Origin: Clostridium sp.
GTDB lineage: Bacteria; Bacillota; Clostridia; Lachnospirales; Lachnospiraceae
DNA: 40,798 bases
Assembly: GCA_023664775.1 (NCBI GenBank)
Contig: JAMPEW010000028.1
Location: 1 to 40,798 of the forward strand
Reading direction: 5' to 3'
Shown: one piece after another, positions 1-8,663 of the stretch
Numbering within the stretch: position 1 is the stretch's first letter
Layout of the letters: each line of letters begins with the position of its first letter
Made by a program: the position numbers and the translations under genes
The notes under the pieces: generated by a model
What the model was told of the DNA's origin: nothing
The model's database searches: none
What the model saw: the letters and a program-made list of their open reading frames with translations, nothing else

Positions 1-299
1 CAAGAGGCGAAATTGAGATAACCAGTATAAACAATGAGTATTTAAGACGGGGCACTCTTATGGTGGAGACGCTTGGACGCGGGTTTGCATGGCTTGATAC
101 AGGAAATCATGACATGCTCCTTGATGCCGCTGATTTTGTGGCAGCGTTCCAAAAAAGACAGGGCATGTATATTTCATGTATTGAGGAAATCGCATACAGA
201 CGGGGCTTTATCAATAAGGAGCAGCTGCTTGCACTTGCTGAACCTCTTATGAAAACGGCATATGGACAGTATCTTGTAGACGTGGCAAATGGACTATAA
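1..299 (+). CDS. rmlA: Glucose-1-phosphate thymidylyltransferase, C-terminal part (5' end outside window)
   Basis: The reading frame is open from the first full codon at position 3 to TAA at 297-299, so the gene enters from the left edge. The visible 99 residues match the C-terminal part of RmlA/RfbA, which makes dTDP-glucose from glucose-1-phosphate and dTTP in the dTDP-rhamnose pathway. The stretch GFAWLDTGNHDMLLDAADFV is characteristic of this enzyme, and the tail with EEIAYRRGFI and the GQYL motif near the end is also typical. The nucleotide-binding N-terminus is not in the window. An upstream rml operon is likely but cannot be seen. The next gene starts 12 bases after the stop, so the two may be co-transcribed even though their roles differ. 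Confidence 0.9.
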   Translation, partial: RGEIEITSINNEYLRRGTLMVETLGRGFAWLDTGNHDMLLDAADFVAAFQKRQGMYISCIEEIAYRRGFINKEQLLALAEPLMKTAYGQYLVDVANGL

Positions 300-311
300 G
301 GAGATGAAAAT

Positions 312-2678
312 ATGGGTGATATCAGGCTGGTAGAGTTAATTGAAACTGAATTATTGCAAAAAATACAGGACAGCTTTTCTTCGCTTACGGGTATGGCTGC
401 ATTGACTACGGATAAGGATGGTACACCGATAACGGAGGGAAGTAATTTTACTGACTTTTGTATGAAATACACACGTCAGTCTGCAAAGGGAGCTGAACGG
501 TGTGAAAAGTGTGACAAAATGGGCGCTGAAATATGCATAGAAAATGGAAGACCCTATGCATATTCCTGTCATGGAGGACTGACTGATTATGCGGCTCCGA
601 TTATGGTACACGGAAAAATGATAGGCTCATTTATTGGAGGACAGGTGCTTTCCAAGAAGCCTGACCTTGATAAATTCCGAAAAATTGCAAGAGAACTTGA
701 AATTGATGAGGAGGAATACATAGAGGCAGTTAAAAAGGTTGAGGTTATCGATAAGGAGCGGATTGATAATGCTGCTGCGGCACTTGGAAATATCGCTGAG
801 GTTTTGTCGAACCTTGCCTATGGGCGTTATCTTGCCAATAAGGCAAGACGGGATACCGAATTTGCAATGCAGGCAAGAACAGAATTTTTTGCTAAGATGT
901 CACATGAAATAAGAACTCCTATAAACACAATCATCGGCATGAATGAAATGATAATGCGGGAAAGCACAGAGGATAATGTCCGTAACTATGCCATGGATAT
1001 TAATGTTGCAGCGAAATCCATGCTCAGTATCGTAAATGACATTCTCGATTTGTCGAAGCTTGATTCGGGAAATATGACGCTGCTTCCTGTCAGGTATGAT
1101 TTTTCTTCCCTGATTAATGATGTGGTAAATATGACACAAAGCTCTGCCGAGGCAAAAAAGCTGAAGCTTGAGATACAGGTTGCACGTGATCTTCCCAATA
1201 TCCTTTTTGGCGATGATGTAAGAATCAGACAGATTTTGATTAATCTTTTGTCCAATGCAGTGAAATATACAAAACGGGGCGGCATTACATTAAGTGTAAC
1301 TAGCGGCGGATATACAGAGCATGGTGAGGTAAAGCTTGTGTTTAAAGTGATTGACACAGGCATTGGCATAAAAGAAGAAGATATACCTGAGCTTTTTAAA
1401 GCCTTTAAGAGAATTGATGAAAATAAACACAGGTATGTTGAGGGCACCGGTCTTGGAATGAATATAACAAATCAGCTTTTATTCCTGATGGGCAGCAAGC
1501 TTGAGGTGGAAAGCGTCTATGGCGAAGGCTCAACCTTTTCATTTGTTTTGGAGCAGAAGGTAATGGGGCAGGAAATTATAGGCGATATTGAGAGTCGATT
1601 AAAGCATATGACGCAGGAATATGAGTACAGCACGCTGTTTACGGCGCCTGACGTAAAGGTTTTGGTCGTTGACGACAACGAGGCGAACCGAAAGGTATTT
1701 AAAAACCTTTTGAAAGAAACAAAAATAATGGTAGAGCAGGCAGACAGTGGAAAACAATGTCTGAAAAAAACAGCCGATACAAAATATGACATTATATTTT
1801 TAGATCATATGATGCCGGAGCTTGACGGCGTGGAGACGTTCCATCTTCTGAGAAATGCAAAGGATAATGTCAATGCAAATACGCCTGTTGTAATTTTGAC
1901 TGCAAATGCAGTAGTAGGCGCAAGGGATAACTATTTGGCAGAGGGCTTTGATAATTATTTATCAAAACCGATTATTCCGGAAAATCTTGAGAAGCTTATC
2001 GCAGATATGCTTCCACGTGAAAAGCTTAATTTTGAGATATCTCCAGCTAAGAAAACGGTTAAGAAAAAAACAACTGAGCTGCCTGAGCTTGCAGAATTTG
2101 ATTGGACGTATGCCCTTACGGTATTAAAAACGCCGGAGCTTATTTTGCAGACTGCCGGGGATTTTTATAAGACGATAGATTATGAGCTTGAAAACTTAAA
2201 TGAAATGTATCAAAATATTGAAGACTCTGATATAATGGAACAGTATAAGATAAAGGTCCATTCATTAAAGAGTACAAGTAAAATGATAGGTGCGTTAAGC
2301 CTGTCAGGTGTTGCAAGGGTCGCAGAGGTATATGCCATAGACAAGGATGTGCAGCGGATAAAAAATATAACACCGATTCTCCTTGATGAGCTTAAAAAGA
2401 TAAAGGGTATATTGTACGAATGGGTTGGTGATAAAAATGTTAAGCCGCCTATGGAGGATTATGATGAAATGCGTTCCATTTTAGGCGAGCTTGAAAAGGC
2501 GCTTAAGGTCAGAAACCTTGATAAGACGGATGAGCTTGTGGCAGAGCTTGGTGAATATTCTTATGAGGAGGAGCTTCAGGAAAAGGTTGACACGATTGCA
2601 AAGCAGGTTTTAAATCTTCAAATGAAAAAAGCAGATATAACGCTTGCAGAAATTATGGAAATGGTTGGAGGGAAATAA
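312..2678 (+). CDS. Hybrid sensor histidine kinase: PocR-type sensor, HisKA, HATPase, REC, Hpt
   Basis: This 788-aa protein combines signal input, kinase and phosphorelay modules. Residues about 10-175 look like a PocR ligand-binding domain with cysteines at C50, C64, C67, C75 and C86. The HisKA motif SHEIRTP places the phosphorylated histidine at H198. The ATPase shows an N box (NLLSNAVKYT), DTGIGI and GTGLGM. A receiver domain begins at VLVVDD, with the phospho-acceptor Asp at about D498 (FLDHMMP). A C-terminal Hpt-like domain has HSLKS with H650. No membrane segment is visible, so the kinase is probably cytoplasmic and senses a small molecule or redox state. The start has GGAG spaced about 8 bases upstream. 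The response regulator gene overlaps its RBS with this gene's last codons, indicating a two-gene operon. The ligand is unknown. Confidence 0.9.
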   Translation: MGDIRLVELIETELLQKIQDSFSSLTGMAALTTDKDGTPITEGSNFTDFCMKYTRQSAKGAERCEKCDKMGAEICIENGRPYAYSCHGGLTDYAAPIMVHGKMIGSFIGGQVLSKKPDLDKFRKIARELEIDEEEYIEAVKKVEVIDKERIDNAAAALGNIAEVLSNLAYGRYLANKARRDTEFAMQARTEFFAKMSHEIRTPINTIIGMNEMIMRESTEDNVRNYAMDINVAAKSMLSIVNDILDLSKLDSGNMTLLPVRYDFSSLINDVVNMTQSSAEAKKLKLEIQVARDLPNILFGDDVRIRQILINLLSNAVKYTKRGGITLSVTSGGYTEHGEVKLVFKVIDTGIGIKEEDIPELFKAFKRIDENKHRYVEGTGLGMNITNQLLFLMGSKLEVESVYGEGSTFSFVLEQKVMGQEIIGDIESRLKHMTQEYEYSTLFTAPDVKVLVVDDNEANRKVFKNLLKETKIMVEQADSGKQCLKKTADTKYDIIFLDHMMPELDGVETFHLLRNAKDNVNANTPVVILTANAVVGARDNYLAEGFDNYLSKPIIPENLEKLIADMLPREKLNFEISPAKKTVKKKTTELPELAEFDWTYALTVLKTPELILQTAGDFYKTIDYELENLNEMYQNIEDSDIMEQYKIKVHSLKSTSKMIGALSLSGVARVAEVYAIDKDVQRIKNITPILLDELKKIKGILYEWVGDKNVKPPMEDYDEMRSILGELEKALKVRNLDKTDELVAELGEYSYEEELQEKVDTIAKQVLNLQMKKADITLAEIMEMVGGK

Positions 2679-2679
2679 T

Positions 2680-3738
2680 ATGAAAAAAGCATTGCTGATA
2701 GGAAAATTCAACACTGTTTTTAAGGATCTCTACGATTTTTTTGATGAGAAGGATCAGTTTATCCATATTCAGGTATGCCCTGAACACATCGAATCAATCA
2801 AAAGCATCATAAAAATGACAAATCCGGGGCTTATTATCATCAGTCTCATAAGCTTGGATAAGGAATATCAGAGCCTTTTTGCATTTATCAGGCAGAAATA
2901 TGAGGAGCTTCCTGTGCTTTGTATCGGAACGGAGTCTGAGCAAAAGCCCTTTGAGGCTTTTTTGGAAACTGCCCAGTATCAGGCAATCACACGTCCATGC
3001 ACGAACAGAAATATATGGACGCACGTAAAGGCAATCCTTGACATATCAGAAAAACCGACAAAGCTTGTTGAAAAGTCTGAGGAAGATTTAGAGCGTGAGC
3101 TGGAGGAAAAAATCGGAAGGCGAATGGAGGAAAAACAGGAGGAGAAGGAGAAAAGGACTGTCACATTCAGGGATAACCGCCAAAACAGCATTGAGGATGA
3201 TTTGGACGATTCGTGGATTGATGAGGCACTTGCAAAGCAGACGAAGGCTGCTTATCAGGCGAAGATAATGCCGAAAACGGAAGCGGCACCAGCCGTAAAA
3301 GCAGTACCGCAGGCTACGGTAGCCCCTGCAGCCGCACCACAGCCGAAGGTGGAGGAGGCTCTGCCACCGATAAGTAAAAAGATAAGGGTTCTTTTGGTAG
3401 ATGACAATCCGATTCAGTTAAGGGCGCTTCGAAGTGCCTTGATGAAGGATTATGAAGTACTTATGGCTGTATCAGGGGAGGAGTCAATTGAGGTCATGAA
3501 CGATGAACACCCTGATATCGTATTTTTGGACTATACGATGCCGGGCTACAATGGAAAACAGGTGCTTGAGACAGTACGCCAGTCGGAGAATTTAAAAAAC
3601 ATGCCGGTTGTTTTCCTGACAGGATTACAGGATAAAAAGGAAATTATGAGCCTTGTGGCACTGAAGCCGAACGGGTATCTTGTAAAGCCGCCTGATGTAG
3701 ACATCATTAAGAATACAATACAAAAATTAGTAGGATAG
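2680..3738 (+). CDS. Response regulator with degenerate N-terminal and canonical C-terminal receiver domains
   Basis: The 353-aa product begins at ATG 2680, one base after the kinase stop codon, with GGAGG upstream inside the kinase gene. Residues 1-120 look like a receiver-type alpha/beta fold without a clear acidic triad. Residues about 125-240 form a highly charged, then Ala/Pro-rich linker. The C-terminal domain (about 235-353) is a canonical receiver: LLVDDN acidic pocket, phospho-acceptor D284 in FLDYTMPG, then FLTG and the K-P-P of the signature loop. No DNA-binding or enzymatic output domain is present, so it probably acts by protein contact or as a phosphate carrier in the relay started by the upstream kinase. 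The output is unknown. Confidence 0.85.
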   Translation: MKKALLIGKFNTVFKDLYDFFDEKDQFIHIQVCPEHIESIKSIIKMTNPGLIIISLISLDKEYQSLFAFIRQKYEELPVLCIGTESEQKPFEAFLETAQYQAITRPCTNRNIWTHVKAILDISEKPTKLVEKSEEDLERELEEKIGRRMEEKQEEKEKRTVTFRDNRQNSIEDDLDDSWIDEALAKQTKAAYQAKIMPKTEAAPAVKAVPQATVAPAAAPQPKVEEALPPISKKIRVLLVDDNPIQLRALRSALMKDYEVLMAVSGEESIEVMNDEHPDIVFLDYTMPGYNGKQVLETVRQSENLKNMPVVFLTGLQDKKEIMSLVALKPNGYLVKPPDVDIIKNTIQKLVG

Positions 3739-3744
3739 GGATAA

Positions 3745-3796
3745 GGGACTGCAATGCCTGAAATTACACCTTGGCATTGCAGTCCCTGTTTTTTTG
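3745..3796 (+). terminator. Rho-independent terminator of the kinase/regulator operon
   Basis: A perfect 14-bp stem pairs 3745-3758 (GGGACTGCAATGCC) with 3773-3786, followed by a T-rich run from 3788. It lies 6 bases after the response regulator stop. The convergent phosphofructokinase stop codon is inside the loop region, so its last codons are part of the terminator. On the minus strand the hairpin is not followed by a strong T tract. Confidence 0.9.
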
Positions 3797-5014
3797 TAAT
3801 AAATGCGGCACGTCAAGGTAAGACGGAACACCATCCGTATAGTTTGCTTCAACCTCGCCTGCAATAAGCGGTGCAAGATATTCCTGCATCTCCCCCGTCA
3901 CGTCATTTCCATCGGCGTTAATGAAGCTGCGTGGAACAGCCTTTGCCTTGTTTGCTGTTTGATTTACGGGCACTGAGGAGAGCGTACAGCTGTAAGGCTT
4001 ATTGTTTGTTCGAATCAGAGTGGTCATAAAGCCTGTTTGTCCCTCTTTCACAAGTGTTACTGCATGTTCGCCAAGGGCAAACGCCTCGTCAAGATCTGTT
4101 TTTGAGCAAAGGTGCCCTGCACAGCGCTGTAAAACATTTATCTCCACGGAACGCACCTTTACGCCAAGGGTTTCTTTTACAAGGTGTTCGAGATATTTTC
4201 CGGCGCCGGAAAGCTGTACGTGGCCGAAACGGTCAGCTGCCGCCTCGGCTGCTGAAAGATATGTGCCTTCCTTATCACGGATTCCCTCAGACACTGCCAC
4301 GATTAAATTCTTATGGATAGGCAGCAGCCTCTTAAGGTCAGATATAAAATTCTCAGTGTCAAATGCAACCTCAGGAAGATAGATAAGATGGGGTGCCAAA
4401 GCAGCTTCGTTTCTTGCAAGGCAGGAGGCGGCTGTGAGCCAGCCTGCATCACGTCCCATTATCTCAACAATTGTAACACTCTCAAGGTCATAAATGTATG
4501 TGTCATATGCGATTTCCCTTACGGAGGCAGCTATGTATTTGGCTGCAGAACCAAAACCGGGCGTATGGTCCGTACACATAAGGTCATTGTCTATTGTTTT
4601 GGGTATGCCTGCAATTTGAATGTCACTGCCGATTGACGATGCATATTCGGAAAGCTTGTCTACGGTATCCATGGAATCATTGCCTCCGATATAGAAAAAC
4701 GCACCGATATTCATTTTGTCAAATACGTTAAATATTTCCCTGTATAAGGTTACATCCTCCGATGCGTCAGGAAGCTTAAAACGGCATGAGCCGAGATACA
4801 TGGCAGGGGTTATTTTAAGTCTGCCGACAAATTCAGGCGTGCTTTTTGTAAGATCGAGAAAATTCTCACGCAGGACACCCTGTATGCCGTGAACTGCACC
4901 ATATATATGTTCATATTCCTTGTTTGTTATTATTTTGTTTATGATTCCTGCAAGGGAAGCGTTAATAGCGGCAGTCGGGCCACCGGACTGGGCAATGATA
5001 CAGTTTTTTTCCAT
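3764..5014 (-). CDS. pfp: Pyrophosphate-type 6-phosphofructokinase
   Basis: The protein (416-418 aa) belongs to the phosphofructokinase family, which phosphorylates fructose-6-phosphate in glycolysis. Motifs seen are QSGGPTAAIN at the N-terminus, GGNDSMDT, PKTIDNDL and MGRDAGWL. In this family Asp after GGN (where ATP enzymes have GGDGS) and Lys in PKTIDND (where ATP enzymes have PGTIDND) mark pyrophosphate as phosphoryl donor, so PPi use is inferred. Two in-frame ATGs lie at the start, 5018-5020 and 5012-5014. The GAGG element is 1-2 bases from the first and about 6 from the second, so the second is preferred (protein begins MEKNC). It is convergent with the regulator operon and shares its terminator region. 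Confidence 0.88.
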   Translation of the reverse strand: MEKNCIIAQSGGPTAAINASLAGIINKIITNKEYEHIYGAVHGIQGVLRENFLDLTKSTPEFVGRLKITPAMYLGSCRFKLPDASEDVTLYREIFNVFDKMNIGAFFYIGGNDSMDTVDKLSEYASSIGSDIQIAGIPKTIDNDLMCTDHTPGFGSAAKYIAASVREIAYDTYIYDLESVTIVEIMGRDAGWLTAASCLARNEAALAPHLIYLPEVAFDTENFISDLKRLLPIHKNLIVAVSEGIRDKEGTYLSAAEAAADRFGHVQLSGAGKYLEHLVKETLGVKVRSVEINVLQRCAGHLCSKTDLDEAFALGEHAVTLVKEGQTGFMTTLIRTNNKPYSCTLSSVPVNQTANKAKAVPRSFINADGNDVTGEMQEYLAPLIAGEVEANYTDGVPSYLDVPHLLQKNRDCNAKV

Positions 5015-5181
5015 TTTCATACCTCATAGCTTAGTTTTAAAATCTTGCTATAGGATAGCATATTTTTGTTAATTTTTCCATAATAATATCTTGAAAATAG
5101 CATATAATTATTATATAATTAACAAAAGGCAATATCAATTGCGAAAATGGATGTTGTCAGGTTGATTTATTGATACATATA

Positions 5182-5365
5182 TATCTGGAATGCTCGATAA
5201 TTCCTGTTTATTTTGAACCTACATTTACTTTAAACGGGATTCCTATAGCGTAGTAATATGTCAGGCCTCCGATTTGCAGTGGAAGACAAAAAAACTATGT
5301 GCGGTTGCCCACCTAGCTTTGCTAGGAGTCAAAAGGCAGGAACCGGCATTCTGGATATATATTTT
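5182..5365 (+). ncRNA. ssrS: 6S RNA (RNA polymerase-binding regulatory RNA)
   Basis: The roughly 175-nt region folds as a long interrupted rod typical of 6S RNA. 5184-5193 pairs with 5346-5355 including two wobble pairs, and TTCCTG 5201-5206 pairs with CAGGAA 5337-5342. A large central bubble contains the TTTGAACCTACATTTACTT stretch. An apical hairpin is CCTAGC 5312-5317 with GCTAGG 5321-5326, followed by the AGTCAAAA segment seen in Firmicutes 6S RNAs. A T-rich run (5361-5368) follows the closing stem and could terminate it. 6S RNA mimics an open promoter and sequesters sigma-A holoenzyme. Assignment rests on recalled family pattern and on the pairing; a covariance search was not possible. 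Confidence 0.8.
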
Positions 5366-5413
5366 TTTGCTTGGACATTGATTAATGTGTAAGCGTGCGG
5401 ATGAATTGTATTT

Positions 5414-7750
5414 ATGAAAAGAAAAATATACATTTTTTTAGGACTGTTTTTTTCCCTTGCTATAATCATTGTTATTGCAGGTGAGATTAATAGAATGGCA
5501 AAAGAAACAAGGAAGGATGACCGGCAGGATGAGACGTCAGGCACCGGTATGGATGCGTCCTATGGGGAAGCATCGACAAAAACGGATGCAGACTGTTATT
5601 CCTACAGTGATGTCGAAAAGGTTGTAAGCTATCTTGCAGCTTCGGAGGAATCAGCTACTCAGCTTGCAAGACTGGTGGATCCACTGTCAAAAAGCAATCC
5701 CATTACAGTTTCATATGTGAAAAATATTGTTAAAATCATCGGTGCACCTGATACTGTCTATCAGGATTATTTTAAGGGCAGAAGTGGGGAAAGCGTTGTC
5801 AGCCGTGAGGAGTTCGACGAGATTTACCACAATATGGTGGATTCCGATGTTGTAAACGGCTTGGAGCGCAGGGAAATTCTTGTGTTTGATGTTGCTTGGA
5901 CGGAGGATGAGGAAAACAGGGAAAAAATATATGTGAGTGACGGCACGAAAAAATATGATTTTCAGACTGCCTATGAAGAACATTATTTAGATAGAGTTTT
6001 GGATGTTTACGTAAAAAATGGCGTAATATTTAAGGTGAACGGCTTTGGACATACAAAAATACCCCTTGAGCATGTATGGATGATTGATGCGGACAGCACG
6101 AAATGTACTTTTTTATATAAGGGAATTATAAAAAGCTATCCTATAAACAATGGCGCTATGGTAAAAAAGGATTGTGTGGGGACGCTTTTTATTACAGACA
6201 CAGGTGTTGAGAAGTTCGATGGGGACTATGAGGTCATGGAGGGCAGAGTCGTTTCGGTTGAAGGAGATATACGCTTAGAAGGCACGCCGAGCTATGCCTA
6301 TGATGATAATTTTGCAGTGTATAACGTATCGGATGATATAAGCCTTATGGAAAGCAGGCAGCCTCTCTTGGGATATGGGACGGTAAAGCTTTTGGTAAAG
6401 GATAAAAAAGCCTGCGCCGCTGTTACATATGGGGATGCAGAGTGCGAAACAATAAGGGTAATACTTAGCAATCATGATTTTACATCGTACAAAATGGCAA
6501 AGCTGACCCTTTCGTCGGAGGAAGTGCTTAAGGTTATATATCCTGACGGCGGGGAAAAAACATTTCCGGCAGGTGAGATGGTTACGATACAATATGAGGA
6601 CTATGAAGATGGCGACAAAATTATTATAGAGCAGACCGGTAAAGGAAAAGGAATTACCATCCACAGCATAACAAGGGAATGCGGCGCTCCTGCTTATGAC
6701 GGCTTTCTTGAGCTTGATATTAAGAAGGACGGCATGTACGTCATAAACGAGCTGCCTCTTGAGCAGTATTTGTACGGCGTTGTTTCAAGTGAGGCTCCGT
6801 CCACATATGAGAATGAAGCGCTCAAGGCAATTGCCGTTTGTGCAAGGGCATATGCTTATGGTAAAATGAAGGATGGAAGCTTTGACGAATATAATGCCGA
6901 TTTGGACGATTCCGTTTTTTGCCAAATGTACAATGATGTTTTAAAAACACCGGAGAGCATAAGGGCAGTTGATGAAACCTATGGAATTGTTCCGATGTAT
7001 GACGGCGAGGTGGTTTTTCCGCTTTACTTTTCGACCTCATGCGGCATGACGTGTACAAATTCAGAGGTATGGGGAGGAACGCCATATCCGTATTTTACCT
7101 CAAATGTGGAGGATATAGAAAAATCGGAGCTTGATTTATCAGATGAGGACACCTTTGTACAGTTTATGGAGGATAGTCTTGGATATGACACCATAGAGAA
7201 GAATTTGCCATATTACAGATGGAGCATATATTATACAAGAGAGGACATATCAAAAGCCGTAAACCGTAAGCTTTCGGAACGGCTTGACACTGCGGCAGGA
7301 AGCATAAGGGTAAAAAACGACAATGGCGATTTTGTTGACGGGAACATTGCGGATATAGGAGACATTGTTTCCGTGGAGGTTTCTGAAAGAAGCAGCAGCG
7401 GCATGGTGCTTGCACTTTTGATAGAGGGAACAAAAGGAACGATTTTAGTGAAAGGGCAGGCGAATATAAGAAATCTTATAACGCCCGTAAATCAAAATAT
7501 CGTAAGGCAGGATGGCTCTGTCGTAACGGGGTGGAGCTCGCTGCCGAGTACATTTTATTATGTAACGGAAAGTGACGGTGGCTTTACAATATATGGAGGC
7601 GGCTTTGGCCACGGCGCCGGTTTAAGTCAGAATGGAGCAAATGCCCTGGCTGCAAAAGGGTATCATTATACATATATCATAAGGCATTATTTTTCATCTG
7701 CTGACTTTGAAATGATATATGAATTTTTAGAGGAAGACGGGGAAGAATAA
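5414..7750 (+). CDS. SpoIID/LytB-family protein with long N-terminal extension, membrane anchored
   Basis: This 778-aa protein begins with a signal-anchor (about residues 4-22) and a charged linker. Residues about 430-760 match the SpoIID/LytB domain: LPLEQYLYGVVSSE, the candidate catalytic Glu E460 followed by A-P, EALKAIAVCARAYA, and the closing FGHGAGLSQNGA with the histidine-rich loop. SpoIID is a lytic transglycosylase acting on peptidoglycan during engulfment. Family members are usually 300-400 aa, so the roughly 400 residues before the domain are an unexplained extension. It is probably not the main SpoIID but a cell-wall-acting paralogue. No strong RBS precedes ATG 5414. It starts about 45 bases after the 6S RNA, and the next gene starts directly at its stop. 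Confidence 0.85.
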   Translation: MKRKIYIFLGLFFSLAIIIVIAGEINRMAKETRKDDRQDETSGTGMDASYGEASTKTDADCYSYSDVEKVVSYLAASEESATQLARLVDPLSKSNPITVSYVKNIVKIIGAPDTVYQDYFKGRSGESVVSREEFDEIYHNMVDSDVVNGLERREILVFDVAWTEDEENREKIYVSDGTKKYDFQTAYEEHYLDRVLDVYVKNGVIFKVNGFGHTKIPLEHVWMIDADSTKCTFLYKGIIKSYPINNGAMVKKDCVGTLFITDTGVEKFDGDYEVMEGRVVSVEGDIRLEGTPSYAYDDNFAVYNVSDDISLMESRQPLLGYGTVKLLVKDKKACAAVTYGDAECETIRVILSNHDFTSYKMAKLTLSSEEVLKVIYPDGGEKTFPAGEMVTIQYEDYEDGDKIIIEQTGKGKGITIHSITRECGAPAYDGFLELDIKKDGMYVINELPLEQYLYGVVSSEAPSTYENEALKAIAVCARAYAYGKMKDGSFDEYNADLDDSVFCQMYNDVLKTPESIRAVDETYGIVPMYDGEVVFPLYFSTSCGMTCTNSEVWGGTPYPYFTSNVEDIEKSELDLSDEDTFVQFMEDSLGYDTIEKNLPYYRWSIYYTREDISKAVNRKLSERLDTAAGSIRVKNDNGDFVDGNIADIGDIVSVEVSERSSSGMVLALLIEGTKGTILVKGQANIRNLITPVNQNIVRQDGSVVTGWSSLPSTFYYVTESDGGFTIYGGGFGHGAGLSQNGANALAAKGYHYTYIIRHYFSSADFEMIYEFLEEDGEE

Positions 7751-8617
7751 GTGAAGGCTTTTATAAAAAATATAGTGCGTATCGTGGAAAAGGGTTCGGA
7801 TGACAGTCTTCCTGCTTATGCGGCGCAGACGGCATTCTTTGTCCTGCTGTCCTTTTTTCCATTTGTCATAATGATTATAATGGCCGCAATGCATCTTCCC
7901 TTTGCGAGGCAGAATATAGTATCTGAGCTGATTGAGCTTATGCCGGATGAGTTTGACTCCTATATCATATATATGGTTGATGATATTATGTACGGAGGCG
8001 GCAGCTCATTTACAATCATAACGGCACTTTTTACCGTATGGTCGGCTGGCAAAGGAATACAGGCGATAACCTATGGACTTAACAAGGTGTATGGGGTGGA
8101 GCGTGCAAGGGGCTTTGTCCTTACAAGGCTTATCAGCGCATTTTATACAATTATTTTCATGCTTAGCTGTATTGCACTTATGATTTTAAATACGTTTGGA
8201 AATGATATAGCGAAAAAGATTGTTTCGGCAAGACCTGAGCTTGCCAACGCCACGGCACTTATATTAAGCATAAAGGGAGCGCTTACCTTTGCAGTGTTTT
8301 TTGTGTTTATTCTTCTGATATATTATCAGCTCCCCAACCGTAAGGGTCGGTTTAAGGATGAGGTTATGGGCGCCGTATTTGCGGCATTTGCATGGATGGT
8401 TATGACAAGAGGCTTTGCGATATATATGCGGTTTGCAACAAAGGCGTCCTATATGTACGGAAGCCTTACCTCCATTGTTGTTATCTTGATTTGGCTGTAT
8501 GTGGGTATGCAGATTATTTTATATGGTGCGGAGTTTAATTCCCTTCGCCCGGTATTTTTTAAAAAAGATGAAAAAGATGAAAATGCAGATAGCAATAATG
8601 AAAATGCTATGGTATAA
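7751..8617 (+). CDS. YihY/BrkB-family inner membrane protein
   Basis: The 288-aa protein is a polytopic membrane protein of the YihY/BrkB family (once misnamed ribonuclease BN). The N-terminal signature is SLPAYAAQTAFFVLLSFFPF, followed by about six hydrophobic segments and the conserved region YGVERARGFVLTRLISAF. The C-terminal motif YGSLTSIVVILIWLY and GAEFN are typical. The function of the family is not established. It starts with GTG immediately after the SpoIID-like stop codon, with GGGGAAG upstream, so translation is probably coupled. The short charged C-terminal tail (KKDEKDENADSNNE) is cytoplasmic by prediction. A putative promoter for glyA overlaps its last codon. Confidence 0.88.
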   Translation: MKAFIKNIVRIVEKGSDDSLPAYAAQTAFFVLLSFFPFVIMIIMAAMHLPFARQNIVSELIELMPDEFDSYIIYMVDDIMYGGGSSFTIITALFTVWSAGKGIQAITYGLNKVYGVERARGFVLTRLISAFYTIIFMLSCIALMILNTFGNDIAKKIVSARPELANATALILSIKGALTFAVFFVFILLIYYQLPNRKGRFKDEVMGAVFAAFAWMVMTRGFAIYMRFATKASYMYGSLTSIVVILIWLYVGMQIILYGAEFNSLRPVFFKKDEKDENADSNNENAMV

Positions 8618-8618
8618 T
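8611..8618 (+). promoter_or_regulatory. Putative extended -10 promoter for glyA
   Basis: TATAAT at 8613-8618 is preceded by TGG, giving an extended -10 element. No good -35 is visible about 17 bases upstream. It overlaps the end of the YihY gene and would start transcription about 40 bases before the glyA start codon. Confidence 0.4.
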
Positions 8619-8663
8619 GTTATGGCGAATGTTTAGAGTATGTGTCCAATGGAGGTAAATGAA

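Noticed and set aside
3961-4020. GTTCGAATC, a tRNA T-loop-like sequence
   Set aside because: It is inside the phosphofructokinase coding region, and no acceptor, D or anticodon arms can be built around it.
4002-4382. 126-codon plus-strand frame opposite the phosphofructokinase
   Set aside because: Antisense to a clear gene and rich in Arg/Ser/Phe as expected of a shadow frame.
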